A stretch of DNA of 64,000 bases from Oceanobacillus profundus (GCF_003515705.1 NZ_QWEH01000010.1:1-64000); one strand, 5' to 3'. Numbered from the stretch's first letter, positions 27,147 through 36,515 are shown. A program made the numbers and translations. Notes: generated by a model not told the origin, from the sequence alone.

Positions 27147-27923
27147 ATGATCGAATTTAAAGACGTTGGCCTTGTGTACCCAAACGGTACAGAGGGATTA
27201 AAAAAGATTAACGTTACAATTAACGATGGTGAGTTTGTTGTTATTGTAGGTTTATCTGGAGCCGGTAAGTCCACGTTTATCCGCAGCATTAACCGTTTGG
27301 TTACACCAACATCTGGTTCCCTTCTCGTTGATAACGAGGACATCCTGAAGTACCGCGGTTCTGATATGAGAAAACTCCGTACAAAAACAGGGATGATTTT
27401 CCAAAACTACAATTTAGTTAAGCGTTCGAATGTACTTAAAAATGTGCTAGCTGGCCGCCTTGGTCATACAAGTACATTACGATCTATTTTCAATTTGCAT
27501 AAAAAAGAAGATGTTGGCTTAGCATACGAAAGCCTTCAGCGTGTAAATATTGCAGAGAAAATTTACAATCGAGCCGATGAGTTAAGTGGTGGTCAGCAAC
27601 AGCGTGTCAGTATTGCCAGAGTACTTACTCAACAACCAAAGTACATTTTAGCAGACGAGCCTGTTGCATCACTTGATCCACCAACATCCCATCAAGTCAT
27701 GACCTATTTAAAGAAAATCAATAAAGAAGATAATATTACAACAATTGTTAACCTGCACTTTATTGATATGGCAATGGAATATGCTGATCGAATTATTGGA
27801 ATGCGGGCAGGAGAGGTTGTATTTGACGGGCCTGTTTCTGAAGTTTCAGAAAGCACATTCGAGGAAATTTATGGACGTTCGATACGTGAGGATGACTTGC
27901 GTGGGGGGGCAGACGAATCGTGA
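27147..27923 (+). CDS. phnC: Phosphonate-type ABC transporter ATPase
   Basis: A 258-aa ABC ATPase with Walker A GLSGAGKST (about 36-44), signature LSGGQQQRVSIAR, Walker B ILADEPVASLDP and the switch histidine in NLHFID. The ATG at 27147 is preferred, with GGAGG upstream. It overlaps phnE by 4 nt. The N-terminal reading MIEFKDVGLVYPNG matches the PhnC family. Confidence 0.94.
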   Translation: MIEFKDVGLVYPNGTEGLKKINVTINDGEFVVIVGLSGAGKSTFIRSINRLVTPTSGSLLVDNEDILKYRGSDMRKLRTKTGMIFQNYNLVKRSNVLKNVLAGRLGHTSTLRSIFNLHKKEDVGLAYESLQRVNIAEKIYNRADELSGGQQQRVSIARVLTQQPKYILADEPVASLDPPTSHQVMTYLKKINKEDNITTIVNLHFIDMAMEYADRIIGMRAGEVVFDGPVSEVSESTFEEIYGRSIREDDLRGGADES

Positions 27924-28735
27924 CAAACGAAAACAATTCTGTGACTACCAAAAAAGTACCATCCATCTATCCAGCTAAAACAAAAATACAAGTAACCGTT
28001 ATATTTTTTGTTGTGCTTGGTATCTATTTATTTAGCATGACTTGGACCCAGCAGCAAATGGTCGGTGGTTTTAGCGGTGCATTTCAAAATGTATTTCAAG
28101 TTATTGAAAAGTTTTTCCCGCCAAATACAGCCGTCATATCAGCTATTTGGGGACCAATGGTAGAAACCATTCAAATGGCAATTATTGCTACAACCGTTGC
28201 CGCAATTCTTACGGTTCCACTCGCTCTTTTAGCGGCACAAAATGTTACGACATTTAAGCCATTATATTACATTACTCGAACATTTTTAAATTTATTGCGG
28301 ACGATACCTGATTTAGTATTGGCTGTTATCTTTGTTGGTCTATTTGGAATTGGGTTATTTCCTGGAATTTTAGCCCTTATCATTTTCTCATTAGGGATAT
28401 TAGCAAAGTTAATAAGTGAGACAATTGAATCGGTGGACATGAATCCATTGGAAGCAATGCGAGCATCTGGCGGGAACGTATTACAGGTTATTTGGTATGC
28501 ATTAATTCCGCAAGTGCTGCCACAGTTTACTTCATTAGTGCTTTACGTTTTTGAAATTAATATTCGTGCTTCTGTTGTACTGGGATTAGTTGGTGCGGGT
28601 GGGATTGGTTTAATATTAAACCAGCAACTGGGCTTTTATAATTACCCAAATGCCATGATGATTATCATTCTTATCTTTGTAGTTGTCATTGTTATTGAAT
28701 ATATTAGTACGAAAATAAGGGAGGCATTGCTGTAA
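27920..28735 (+). CDS. phnE: Phosphonate-type ABC permease 1
   Basis: A 271-aa permease starting at GTG inside the end of phnC. It has about six membrane segments and the EAA-like coupling loop (ESVDMNPLEAMRASGGN) that contacts the ATPase. It ends by overlapping the start of the second permease by one nucleotide, so the pair is translationally coupled. Confidence 0.92.
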   Translation: MTNENNSVTTKKVPSIYPAKTKIQVTVIFFVVLGIYLFSMTWTQQQMVGGFSGAFQNVFQVIEKFFPPNTAVISAIWGPMVETIQMAIIATTVAAILTVPLALLAAQNVTTFKPLYYITRTFLNLLRTIPDLVLAVIFVGLFGIGLFPGILALIIFSLGILAKLISETIESVDMNPLEAMRASGGNVLQVIWYALIPQVLPQFTSLVLYVFEINIRASVVLGLVGAGGIGLILNQQLGFYNYPNAMMIIILIFVVVIVIEYISTKIREALL

Positions 28736-29535
28736 TGAAACATTATTCTTTACCTCCAAAACCAAAAAATTCAGCTTTTAAAAAGATTAGAAATATCGGT
28801 ATCACAATACTAGTCGTCGCGATGTATGTATGGACATTTCTCAGTATTAATATTGATTGGGGACGTGCCATCGAACGTGCAGCAAATAACTTCTCTCGCG
28901 TGATACCAAGATTGTTCAGCCCGGATTGGGCGGCGACTAGTGATGTAGCAATGAGCATGCTCGAAACCGTATTTATTGCATTTGCAGGGTCTTTAATGGC
29001 AGCCGTTATTGCTGTTCCATTGGCATTCCTTGCTGCCCGTAATATGATGGGCGGCGTCATTGCTTCAACAATCGGGAAATGGATACTCTCTGCTGTTCGT
29101 GCATTTCCAGACATCATTTTAGCGATCCTATTCGTTGTAGCTGTAGGACCAAATGCATTCGCTGGGGTTCTAGCCATTGCAATTGGCTCGACTGGGATGC
29201 TAGGAAAGATGTTCTCGGAGATTATTGAATCCATAGATATGAATGTTGTTGAAGCAATGGAAGCAAGTGGTGCGAACAAACTGCAAATTCTATTTTACGG
29301 AGTGCTTCCGCAGATTACACCGGAATTCTTGTCCTATGCTATCTATCGATTTGAGGTAGATATTCGAGCCTCTTCCATTCTCGGCATCGTAGGAGCGGGC
29401 GGTATAGGTACCATGATTATCTTTGCATCCAGCAACCGAAACTGGAATGAAATGGGTACGATTTTACTTGCGATTATCATTGTCGTCACAATCATCGACT
29501 TTGCTTCGGCAAGAATCAGACGTAAAATTGTTTAA
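28735..29535 (+). CDS. phnE: Phosphonate-type ABC permease 2
   Basis: A 266-aa paralogue of the preceding permease with the same coupling loop (ESIDMNVVEAMEASGANKLQ) and a conserved IRASSILGIVGAGGIG segment. The two probably form a heterodimeric channel, as in other phnD-C-E-E systems. Confidence 0.92.
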   Translation: MKHYSLPPKPKNSAFKKIRNIGITILVVAMYVWTFLSINIDWGRAIERAANNFSRVIPRLFSPDWAATSDVAMSMLETVFIAFAGSLMAAVIAVPLAFLAARNMMGGVIASTIGKWILSAVRAFPDIILAILFVVAVGPNAFAGVLAIAIGSTGMLGKMFSEIIESIDMNVVEAMEASGANKLQILFYGVLPQITPEFLSYAIYRFEVDIRASSILGIVGAGGIGTMIIFASSNRNWNEMGTILLAIIIVVTIIDFASARIRRKIV

Positions 29536-29552
29536 GACGTTATAACAATTAC

Positions 29553-29581
29553 GATGTCCCTAAGGTTTCCTTTGGGACATC
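29553..29581 (+). terminator. Hairpin between phnE2 and the nucleotidase gene
   Basis: Near-perfect stem GATGTCCCTAAGG / CCTTTGGGACATC with loop TTT. The tail CTTTACTG is a poor T-run, so it may be a weak terminator or an mRNA-processing hairpin. Confidence 0.5.
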
Positions 29582-29606
29582 TTTACTGTAGGAAGGATGT
29601 TTTATT

Positions 29607-31178
29607 TTGCATACGCAATCATCAATCACACTGCTCTACACAAGTGATATTCACGGCAACGCAATGCCTATTTTGTATGGAACAAATGAGGAAGCTCCAA
29701 TTGGTTTAGCCAAATATGCCACCATTGTGAAACAAATTCGGCAACAAGAAGAAAACTTAATCGTAGTTGATAATGGAGATCTTATTCAAGGCACACCGTT
29801 AATGACACATTATGTAAAGAAACATCAACATCATGAGAATCCGATGATTGGAATTATGAATCGAATTGGTATTGATGCTGCTGTGGTTGGTAACCATGAA
29901 TTTAATTTTGGAGAAAAAATACTAACAGATGCAGTCAACCAATCTAGCTTTCCATGGGTATCGGCAAACATTTTGGATAAAGAAACAAAGGAACCGAAGT
30001 TTGGTCCTCCGTATATTATAAAAACGATGAAAAACGGGATTAAAGTTGCCATTGTTGGTGTCACAACCCATTTTATCCCTAATTGGGAAGCACCGGCACA
30101 TATTAGAGGGATTCAATTCCAAGATGCATTTACCACTTTAGAAGGTTGGGTTAAGAAGATTCGAGATGTTGAAGATCCAGATGTGCTCATTGCTTCTTAC
30201 CATGGCGGATTTGAGCGGGATTTAGAAACTGGTGAACCAACGGAGCCTTTCACAGGGGAGAACCAAGCATATCAAATGTGCGAACAAATTAAAGGGATTG
30301 ATGTTCTTTTAACAGGGCATCAGCATCGTCAATTAAACGATATGCTTCATGACATACTAATTCTACAGCCTGGTAATAATGGACAAGTATATGGAGAAGT
30401 TCACATCGATCTAGAAAAAAAGAATGGAAAATGGAAGATTATCGAAAAGAGAGGCACTCTTCATACATTCGAAAACACGGAATCAAACACAGATATAATC
30501 GATTATATGCAGGAAATGGAGGCATCGACACAGCAGTGGCTGGATCAGCCGATCGGATCCATTGAAGGGGATATGACAATCACCTCTTCATTTGACGCAC
30601 GAGTTAAAAAACATCCATTTATCCAATTTATTCAGGATGTACAAATGGCGGAAAGTGGTGTTGATATTTCAGTTACGTCACTTCTTAATAATGCATCAAC
30701 TGGCTTTAAACCTGTTGTCACCATGCGAGATATCGTATCAAACTACATGTATCCAAACACACTTGTCGTTCTTGAATTGACTGGTGAAGCAATTAAAGCT
30801 GCCTTGGAAAAAAGCGCCGAATACTTCACTGTTTTAGACAATAAACTAGCCGTTAATCCAAGTTATATTGACCCGAAGCCGCAGCATTACAACTATGATA
30901 TGTGGGAGGGAATAAATTACACCATTCATGCCTCTAATCCAGTCGGTTCACGTGTAACTGCTGTCACCTATCATGGTAAACCGCTTGATCACAGTAAGAC
31001 GTATCAGGTTGTATTAAATAATTATCGTGCTTCTGGTGGAGGGAATTACGACATGTTTAAAAATAAGCCCGTTATTCAAGAAATTCAAAAGGATACCGTT
31101 GAGTTGATACGAGCATACTTTGAAAAGCATAAAACCGTGCAAGCAACCGTGAAGAATAACTTTCGTGTGATTGTATAA
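29607..31178 (+). CDS. Metallophosphoesterase / 5'-nucleotidase family, cytoplasmic (YunD-like)
   Basis: A 523-aa UshA-family enzyme: N-terminal calcineurin-like phosphoesterase with metal motifs TSDIHGN, DNGDLIQGTP, GNHEF and LLTGHQHRQ, and a C-terminal 5'-nucleotidase substrate domain ending in YRASGGGNYDMF. There is no signal peptide, unlike secreted nucleotidases; it resembles B. subtilis YunD. The start is TTG with GGAAGG upstream. It lies 72 nt after the phnE pair on the same strand, which suggests that it hydrolyses a phosphorylated compound imported by PhnDCEE. This is an inference from context. Confidence 0.88.
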   Translation: MHTQSSITLLYTSDIHGNAMPILYGTNEEAPIGLAKYATIVKQIRQQEENLIVVDNGDLIQGTPLMTHYVKKHQHHENPMIGIMNRIGIDAAVVGNHEFNFGEKILTDAVNQSSFPWVSANILDKETKEPKFGPPYIIKTMKNGIKVAIVGVTTHFIPNWEAPAHIRGIQFQDAFTTLEGWVKKIRDVEDPDVLIASYHGGFERDLETGEPTEPFTGENQAYQMCEQIKGIDVLLTGHQHRQLNDMLHDILILQPGNNGQVYGEVHIDLEKKNGKWKIIEKRGTLHTFENTESNTDIIDYMQEMEASTQQWLDQPIGSIEGDMTITSSFDARVKKHPFIQFIQDVQMAESGVDISVTSLLNNASTGFKPVVTMRDIVSNYMYPNTLVVLELTGEAIKAALEKSAEYFTVLDNKLAVNPSYIDPKPQHYNYDMWEGINYTIHASNPVGSRVTAVTYHGKPLDHSKTYQVVLNNYRASGGGNYDMFKNKPVIQEIQKDTVELIRAYFEKHKTVQATVKNNFRVIV

Positions 31179-31248
31179 CTATCTCGAGGTGATCAGGTGT
31201 ATAGGGGATGAGAAACTAGCTCTGTTTAGGGTGGTTCGATTCGGAGAG

Positions 31249-31494
31249 TGGTGCTATAGCGAGGTGGGATGGAGCTTTATTTCGGCGTTTGGTGCTTTAG
31301 CGAGGGACGATGGTGCTTTATTTTAGTGTTTGGTGCTATAACGAGGGACGATGGTGCTTTATTTTAGTGTTTGGTGCTATAACGAGGGACGATGGTGCTT
31401 TATTTTAGCGTTTGGTGCTTTAGCGAGGGACGATGGTGCTTTATTTCGGCGTTTGGTGCTATAACGAGGTCGAATGGTGCTTTATTTCAGTATG
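31249..31494. repeat. Tandem array of six 41-bp units
   Basis: Six head-to-tail units start with TGGTGCT at 31249, 31290, 31331, 31372, 31413 and 31454, so the period is exactly 41 nt. Each unit holds two TGGTGCTNTA half-motifs spaced about 20 nt apart. The first and last units are the most diverged. The period is not a multiple of three and there is no open frame, so it is non-coding. It fills most of the 31179-31552 gap. Confidence 0.95.
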
Positions 31495-31520
31495 TAGGAT
31501 CTAATTGAAATAAAATGCAA

Positions 31521-31545
31521 AGCGCCTGACCTAAAGGCAGGCGCT
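31521..31545 (-). terminator. Terminator after the third PepSY gene
   Basis: Minus-strand stem AGCGCCTG / CAGGCGCT followed by TTGCATTTTATTT. The T-run is interrupted. Confidence 0.75.
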
Positions 31546-31552
31546 CCTTGCA

Positions 31553-32257
31553 TCAATCATCAATTTCTAAATCCATAAACAGAATTTCTCCTGTATATGC
31601 ATCGATCTCTATCTCTGCCTCATTGTCTCCATCTGCTATTTCTACTTCATAGATAAGCCGATCATCATCATCGTCGAGTTCAATTCCTTCTATCGTTCCT
31701 GAAAATTCAGCTAATGCAATACTTCGCGCTTTATTCGTTCCAATTACTGCTTTTTTTGCCTGCTGTTGCTTCGATTTAGGCTCAGAATTATTCGTTTCAT
31801 CATTAGTTGACTTTACAGCTGCTTTTCCAGCTTCAGATTTTGAATCTTCACTCTTGTCACTGTTCAGTTGGTTTAAAGGTTGTTTTTCTTTTATAGTGAT
31901 TTCATTTTCATCTTGTTTTTCCTGCTTATTTGCGGTTGGTTTAACTTCTTGATCAGCCTCTTGTTTATTTGCTTTCGACTTTTCCGTTAAATCCAATACC
32001 TCACCAGTATTTCCATCAATTAACAGATTATATTTTTGACTATCAATTTCTAGATTGACTTTATAAACGGGATTTTTTGACTCATCATCCAACCCTACTT
32101 CCGTAATTTTCCCTGGATATTGATCGTCCACCTGTGTCATGACATCTTTTCTGGTAAGATTAGGCTCGGCTTTTACAATAAGCGAGTGTGAAATGCCAAG
32201 CCCCAGGATTGTAACCGTGATGATCGCACCTAGCAATATAATAAGCTTCTTTCTCAT
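31553..32257 (-). CDS. Double-PepSY membrane-anchored protein (third paralogue)
   Basis: A 234-aa protein with an N-terminal signal anchor (about 4-25), a first PepSY domain (about 35-90, ending LLIDGNTGEVLDLTEK), a long Lys/Glu/Asn-rich linker (about 90-170) and a second PepSY domain (about 170-234) with EIEIDAYTGEILFMDLEI. PepSY domains are thought to act as inhibitors or sensors at the cell surface. It is one of three adjacent paralogues after a two-component system, and the one with the longest linker. Confidence 0.88.
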   Translation of the reverse strand: MRKKLIILLGAIITVTILGLGISHSLIVKAEPNLTRKDVMTQVDDQYPGKITEVGLDDESKNPVYKVNLEIDSQKYNLLIDGNTGEVLDLTEKSKANKQEADQEVKPTANKQEKQDENEITIKEKQPLNQLNSDKSEDSKSEAGKAAVKSTNDETNNSEPKSKQQQAKKAVIGTNKARSIALAEFSGTIEGIELDDDDDRLIYEVEIADGDNEAEIEIDAYTGEILFMDLEIDD

Positions 32258-32288
32258 TTAGGCCCCCCCTTTTTTCAGAACGACTTTA

Positions 32289-32834
32289 TCAGTCGTCGTC
32301 TTCGGTATCAATTTCCATTTCTAAAATTTCTCCGGTTAATGCATCAATTTCAAATTCAGCCTCTTTATCGCCATTTCTTACTTCCATCTCATACACGTAA
32401 CGTCCGTCATCCTCATCCAGCTCAAACTCTTTGATTGTTCCATCGAATTCCTTCAATGCAATTTCTCTTGCTTTTTGATCTCCGATTAAATTCTCAACGG
32501 ATTTATTCTGTGCAGCTGTAGTTTCACTTTCATTCTTTTTGTTGAAATTTGTTTCTTTGTGCTTTTCATTTAGAACTTCACCTGTATCGCCATCTAATTT
32601 CAATTCATATTCTACACCATCACCTTCAATTTCTACCTCATATACAGTTTTATTACCTTTCTTATCAACTTCCAACTCTGTAACCGTTCCTGGATATTGA
32701 TTTTGAATCAGATCACTAATTTCTTCCGAAGATAAAGTTGGGTTTGCTTGTGCTGCATCTGAATGATAGACCCCCATCCCAATAACTGCTGCCGCTGTTA
32801 CAGTACCAATTGCAATACCTAATTTCTTTTTCAT
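32289..32834 (-). CDS. Double-PepSY membrane-anchored protein (second paralogue)
   Basis: A 181-aa protein built like its neighbours: signal anchor (about 4-25), PepSY domain (about 35-90, YELKLDGDTGEVLNEK), a short linker and a second PepSY domain ending EFEIDALTGEILEMEID. The tail is acidic. It lies 31 nt before the third paralogue, so the two are probably cotranscribed. Confidence 0.88.
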   Translation of the reverse strand: MKKKLGIAIGTVTAAAVIGMGVYHSDAAQANPTLSSEEISDLIQNQYPGTVTELEVDKKGNKTVYEVEIEGDGVEYELKLDGDTGEVLNEKHKETNFNKKNESETTAAQNKSVENLIGDQKAREIALKEFDGTIKEFELDEDDGRYVYEMEVRNGDKEAEFEIDALTGEILEMEIDTEDDD

Positions 32835-32964
32835 TTGTAATTCCTCCTTGTTTTCTTGTTACCTTTATCTTAAACAGGTGGAATGAAAGTGCACTGTGAA
32901 TAAGATTAGAATTTGATGAGAAAAAAATAAAGTTTTTATCAGAAGACTTTTCCACTAAAAAAAA

Positions 32965-32988
32965 CTGACAGCGTTCAATCGCTGCCAG
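32965..32988 (-). terminator. Terminator after the first PepSY gene
   Basis: Minus-strand stem CTGGCAGCG / CGCTGTCAG (one G-U) followed by T8. It separates the first PepSY gene from the second and third. Confidence 0.88.
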
Positions 32989-32996
32989 TCTGTATC

Positions 32997-33602
32997 TTAA
33001 TCATCGATATCAATGTCTAAGACCAAAATCTCCCCTGTGTAGGCATCGATTTCGACCGTTGCCTCATCTTCTCCGTTCTCGATTTCTATTTCATAAATTT
33101 TTCTTCCGTCATCCTCATCTAGCTCTAAATCTACGACAGTTCCAGCAAATTCTTTAAGCGCAATTTCTTTAGCTGCATCTTGACTTAGCATTGCATTGGA
33201 TGCACCGTTTTCCTTTTTCTCTTCCGTTTGTCCAGGTTCGTTTGTGCTTGGTTCTTTATTAGAATCGTTCTCTTCTGCTTGATTATTATCATTTTGTTCG
33301 CTGCTTTCAGTTGTTGCTTCACCTAATATTTCTAAGTCAGTCACTTCACCAGTATTTCCATCTAATGTAACAGCATAGTTATTTCCTTTGCTTTCAATTC
33401 TAACTTTATAAATTGCCCCATCTTCATTCTTTTCTAGATCCGTTGTTGTAATTGTTCCTGGATATTGCTCTTGAACAAGATTTTCAACTTCTTCCTTCGA
33501 CAACTCTGGCTCGGAGGATGAAGCACCCGATTGATAGATACCAAACCCTAAAGCAAGGACTCCAACGAGACAGACTCCAGCAATAATTAGCTTTTTTCTC
33601 AT
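32997..33602 (-). CDS. Double-PepSY membrane-anchored protein (first paralogue)
   Basis: A 201-aa protein: signal anchor, PepSY domain (about 33-90), an Asn/Glu/Ser-rich linker (about 95-140) and a second PepSY domain (about 143-201) with VEIDAYTGEILVLDIDIDD. It starts 56 nt after the histidine kinase gene and is probably in its transcript. It may modulate the neighbouring kinase, by analogy only. Confidence 0.88.
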   Translation of the reverse strand: MRKKLIIAGVCLVGVLALGFGIYQSGASSSEPELSKEEVENLVQEQYPGTITTTDLEKNEDGAIYKVRIESKGNNYAVTLDGNTGEVTDLEILGEATTESSEQNDNNQAEENDSNKEPSTNEPGQTEEKKENGASNAMLSQDAAKEIALKEFAGTVVDLELDEDDGRKIYEIEIENGEDEATVEIDAYTGEILVLDIDIDD

Positions 33603-33658
33603 AGATTCACTCCTCTCGTTATAGAATCCATTTTACTATTATAAAAACAAAACCTGTG

Positions 33659-35011
33659 CTACTCCCTATACGGCAAACAAAGCGTAAAGGTCGATCCTTC
33701 TCCAACTTTACTGGATACAGAAACTTCTCCATGATGCTCCTCTGTAATTACCTTTGCAATTGCTAAACCGAGTCCTGTTCCACCAGTTTCTCTGCTTCTC
33801 GCTTTATCCACGCGGTAGAAACGGTCGAATATCCGCTTTTGCTCATCTTCATGTATTCCTTGTCCATGATCCTTTACTTGAATAATCACATCATCATTCA
33901 ATTTTGAAGCACTGACATTTATTTTATCATTACTGTATTTTATTGCATTTTCGATGAGTATATAAATAACTTGTTCAAGTTGATCACGATTACCATAAAC
34001 CATTAAGTCGTCTGCATTTTGCTGGAAATTAATCTTACGTGCATAAGCCCTCTCAAATGTTTCTACCGTCTCCTCGGTAAGCTCTCCGAGATCAACACGA
34101 TTCATTTCTTGTGCTTGGCGATTTTTCGCGAGCGATAAAAGCTGTTCCACGAGCTTTTTCATTCGATCTGCCTCTGAATCAATCGCTTCAATTGACTCTT
34201 GCAGCAACTCGGGGTTTTCCATTCCTCGACGTTCTAACAGCTGTGCATAGCTTTTGACAATCTGTATTGGTGTTTTCAGTTCATGTGAAGCATTCGAAAC
34301 AAAAATTTCTTGTTTTTCAAAGTTATCTCTCAAGTAATCGATCATCTCATTGAACGTCATTTCCATTTCGTATAGCTCATCCTTAGAGCGGTTTTCTAGA
34401 TTGATTTTTTGCCACTTGGCATGCTTCGTATTATCCTTCATCGTTTGGATTAATTTCTGAATCGGATTTAATAAAAATCGCCCTAATAGTGTACCGGCAA
34501 TGATAGAAGGTATCAGCATAATCGCACCTGCTACGATGAGTACATAGAATAGCGTCTTCATCGTTTCTTCTAAATGATTGAGATTGTTGGAAAGCTGCAC
34601 GGTCACAATCTCACCGTTATTCCATATAACTGGTCTTGTAATAATAGCTACATCCGGTCCATTTGCCTGAGTTTCAATTGTTTTACTCTCTGTTGTCACA
34701 TACTCCCATGGCAAGGTTTCATATGCTCCAGATTTCGTTTGTAGAATGAACGGTCTGTCATTTTCATCAATTACACGAATCATCCCGTTTGTTGGGAGGT
34801 AAGCTTTGATCAACCTTTTGGCTTCTTCATTCGATATATCTGGATTATCTGCTAGCGTTTCGGTAAGTGCATCCATTTGAACGGCCATTTGTTCAAGATC
34901 ACTATCTGCAGCTATTTTATAAAACAAAAAGTAAATCGATGTATTAACTAATAAGACGAGTACAAGCATAAATAAACTAGTAAAAAGCTGTATTTTCGTC
35001 CGTAATTTCAT
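33659..35011 (-). CDS. Sensor histidine kinase (OmpR-type partner)
   Basis: A 450-aa kinase. Two membrane segments (about 10-30 and 155-180) enclose an extracytoplasmic sensor region, followed by HAMP (about 180-235), HisKA with the phospho-histidine in SNASHELKTPIQ, and HATPase with ENAIKYSNDKI, DHGQGI and GGTGLGLAI. It overlaps the regulator gene by 4 nt. It resembles ArlS-type kinases, but I cannot name an orthologue. Confidence 0.92.
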   Translation of the reverse strand: MKLRTKIQLFTSLFMLVLVLLVNTSIYFLFYKIAADSDLEQMAVQMDALTETLADNPDISNEEAKRLIKAYLPTNGMIRVIDENDRPFILQTKSGAYETLPWEYVTTESKTIETQANGPDVAIITRPVIWNNGEIVTVQLSNNLNHLEETMKTLFYVLIVAGAIMLIPSIIAGTLLGRFLLNPIQKLIQTMKDNTKHAKWQKINLENRSKDELYEMEMTFNEMIDYLRDNFEKQEIFVSNASHELKTPIQIVKSYAQLLERRGMENPELLQESIEAIDSEADRMKKLVEQLLSLAKNRQAQEMNRVDLGELTEETVETFERAYARKINFQQNADDLMVYGNRDQLEQVIYILIENAIKYSNDKINVSASKLNDDVIIQVKDHGQGIHEDEQKRIFDRFYRVDKARSRETGGTGLGLAIAKVITEEHHGEVSVSSKVGEGSTFTLCLPYRE

Positions 35012-35700
35012 GTCTCATTATCCTTTATCGTATATCCGACACCTCGAACAGTTAGAATATATGCTATGTCATAGTCTTTATCGATCTTTTGTCTCAAATA
35101 ACGAACGTATACATCTACCACATTCGTATCGCCATAATAGTCAAATCCCCATACTTGCTCGATTAATTGCTCTCTCGTTAATACGATATTTTTATTTTTT
35201 AATAAGCAGACAAGTAAATCGAATTCACGAGGTGTTAGTTCAATTAATTTACCTGCTCGTTTAACTTCGTGACCATTTAAGTTTACAGCTAGATCTCCAA
35301 CCGATAACAGCTCGCCGGTAGCGTCTTTTTGAACTGGCTTTCTTAAATGCACCCGGATGCGTGCAAGCAATTCCTCAATTTGGAATGGCTTCGTAATATA
35401 ATCATTTGCACCAAGATCTAGTCCACTCACCTTATCGTGGATCTCATCCCTTGCTGTCAATAAGATAACCGGCGTTGTTTCGTCGTTTCTTCTCACTCTT
35501 CGCAGTACTTCTAATCCACTTAATTCCGGAATCATGATATCTAATAATACAAGATCCCAGGATTTTTCTTCCATTAATCGAAGTGCCTCTTTCCCATTTG
35601 CAGCAATTTCAGTTTGATAGTTTTCATATTCTAGTTCAAGTTGCAGAACACGGCTAATCTTCTGCTCGTCCTCCACAATCAATATTTTAGTTTCACTCAA
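35008..35700 (-). CDS. OmpR-family response regulator
   Basis: A 230-aa regulator: receiver domain with acidic pocket (VEDEQ), phospho-aspartate in VLLDIMIPELSG and lysine in YITKPF, then an OmpR/PhoB winged helix (about 130-228) with RGVGYTIKD at the end. The start is taken as TTG at 35698-35700 with GGTGGGG upstream; a longer reading to 35712 is possible. It is the first gene of the kinase-PepSY cluster. Confidence 0.92.
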   Translation of the reverse strand: MSETKILIVEDEQKISRVLQLELEYENYQTEIAANGKEALRLMEEKSWDLVLLDIMIPELSGLEVLRRVRRNDETTPVILLTARDEIHDKVSGLDLGANDYITKPFQIEELLARIRVHLRKPVQKDATGELLSVGDLAVNLNGHEVKRAGKLIELTPREFDLLVCLLKNKNIVLTREQLIEQVWGFDYYGDTNVVDVYVRYLRQKIDKDYDIAYILTVRGVGYTIKDNET

Positions 35701-35832
35701 AATCCCCACCAACTTTCATTCTAGGTATTATTACTTTTTTAATTTTATAATTTTATTTGCTATTATTATACTATAGAAACCATCGCTGGAACGATAGTCC
35801 CTATTACACATTTTAAAGGAAGGGTGTTCACT

Positions 35833-36450
35833 ATGTTAGCATTAGACCACCTAATTATCGCTGCAAACGATCCTGAAAAGGCAGCACAGCAATTCGCACA
35901 AAAATATGGGGTTAAAGTCATCCAAGGAGGAGAGCACCATAATTGGGGAACGTATAATTATCTTTCTTATTTTTAAAATGATTGTTATATCGAATGGCTT
36001 GGTATTTTCGATGAAGCCCTCGCAAGAAAATCTGGTAACCCATTGATTCACCAGCTTGTCAAAGCTTTAGATAATCATGTGGAAGCGCCGATTCAATATG
36101 CCCTTCGCACCAATCAAATCGATGCATATATAGCGCATTTTAATGCAGAGGATATAAGCTATAATGGCCCAATTCCTGGCAGCAGGAAAAGAACTAATGG
36201 TTCGACATTAAATTGGCGCATGCTGTTCCCACTCTCAGAAAGCACCGCGCTTCCCTTTTTAATTGAATGGGGTACTGAGAAAAATGTCCCCGAAGATAAC
36301 GATTTAATCAATGAACAAAAGCTTCATACTGTTATGACTCCTCATGATGTTCAGGCATATTCGTTACGTGTAGAAAACGGTGCTGTGAATTTAGAAAATG
36401 CTTCTTTATTTATAAAGCAAGGTAAAAATTTAACGTTTACGTTTGCTTAA
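35833..36450 (+). pseudogene. VOC/glyoxalase-like protein gene broken by a nonsense codon
   Basis: A single reading frame runs from the ATG at 35833 (after AAGGAAGGG) to 36450 and encodes a VOC-family (glyoxalase-like) protein of about 205 residues, but codon 48 is TAA (35974-35976). The reading is ...YLSYF-stop-NDCYIEWLGIF. Relatives, as I recall them, have Glu here, so one G-to-T change of GAA would explain it. The rest is intact, so the loss looks recent, or the strain carries a sequencing error. The downstream part alone, from 36043, would lack the first strands of the fold. Confidence 0.8.
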
Positions 36451-36481
36451 ATGGTTCATTAACAATAACGATATAAAAAAC

Positions 36482-36515
36482 AACACCCGATCATTTCCAA
36501 TCATGATCGGGCGTT
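36482..36515 (-). terminator. Terminator after the thioredoxin gene
   Basis: Minus-strand stem AACGCCCGATCAT / ATGATCGGGTGTT (one G-U), then GTTTTTT. It may also serve the converging VOC pseudogene. Confidence 0.85.

Noticed and set aside
31249..31494. CRISPR array
   Set aside because: The 41-nt units are contiguous and near-identical, with no unique spacers. No cas gene is in the window.
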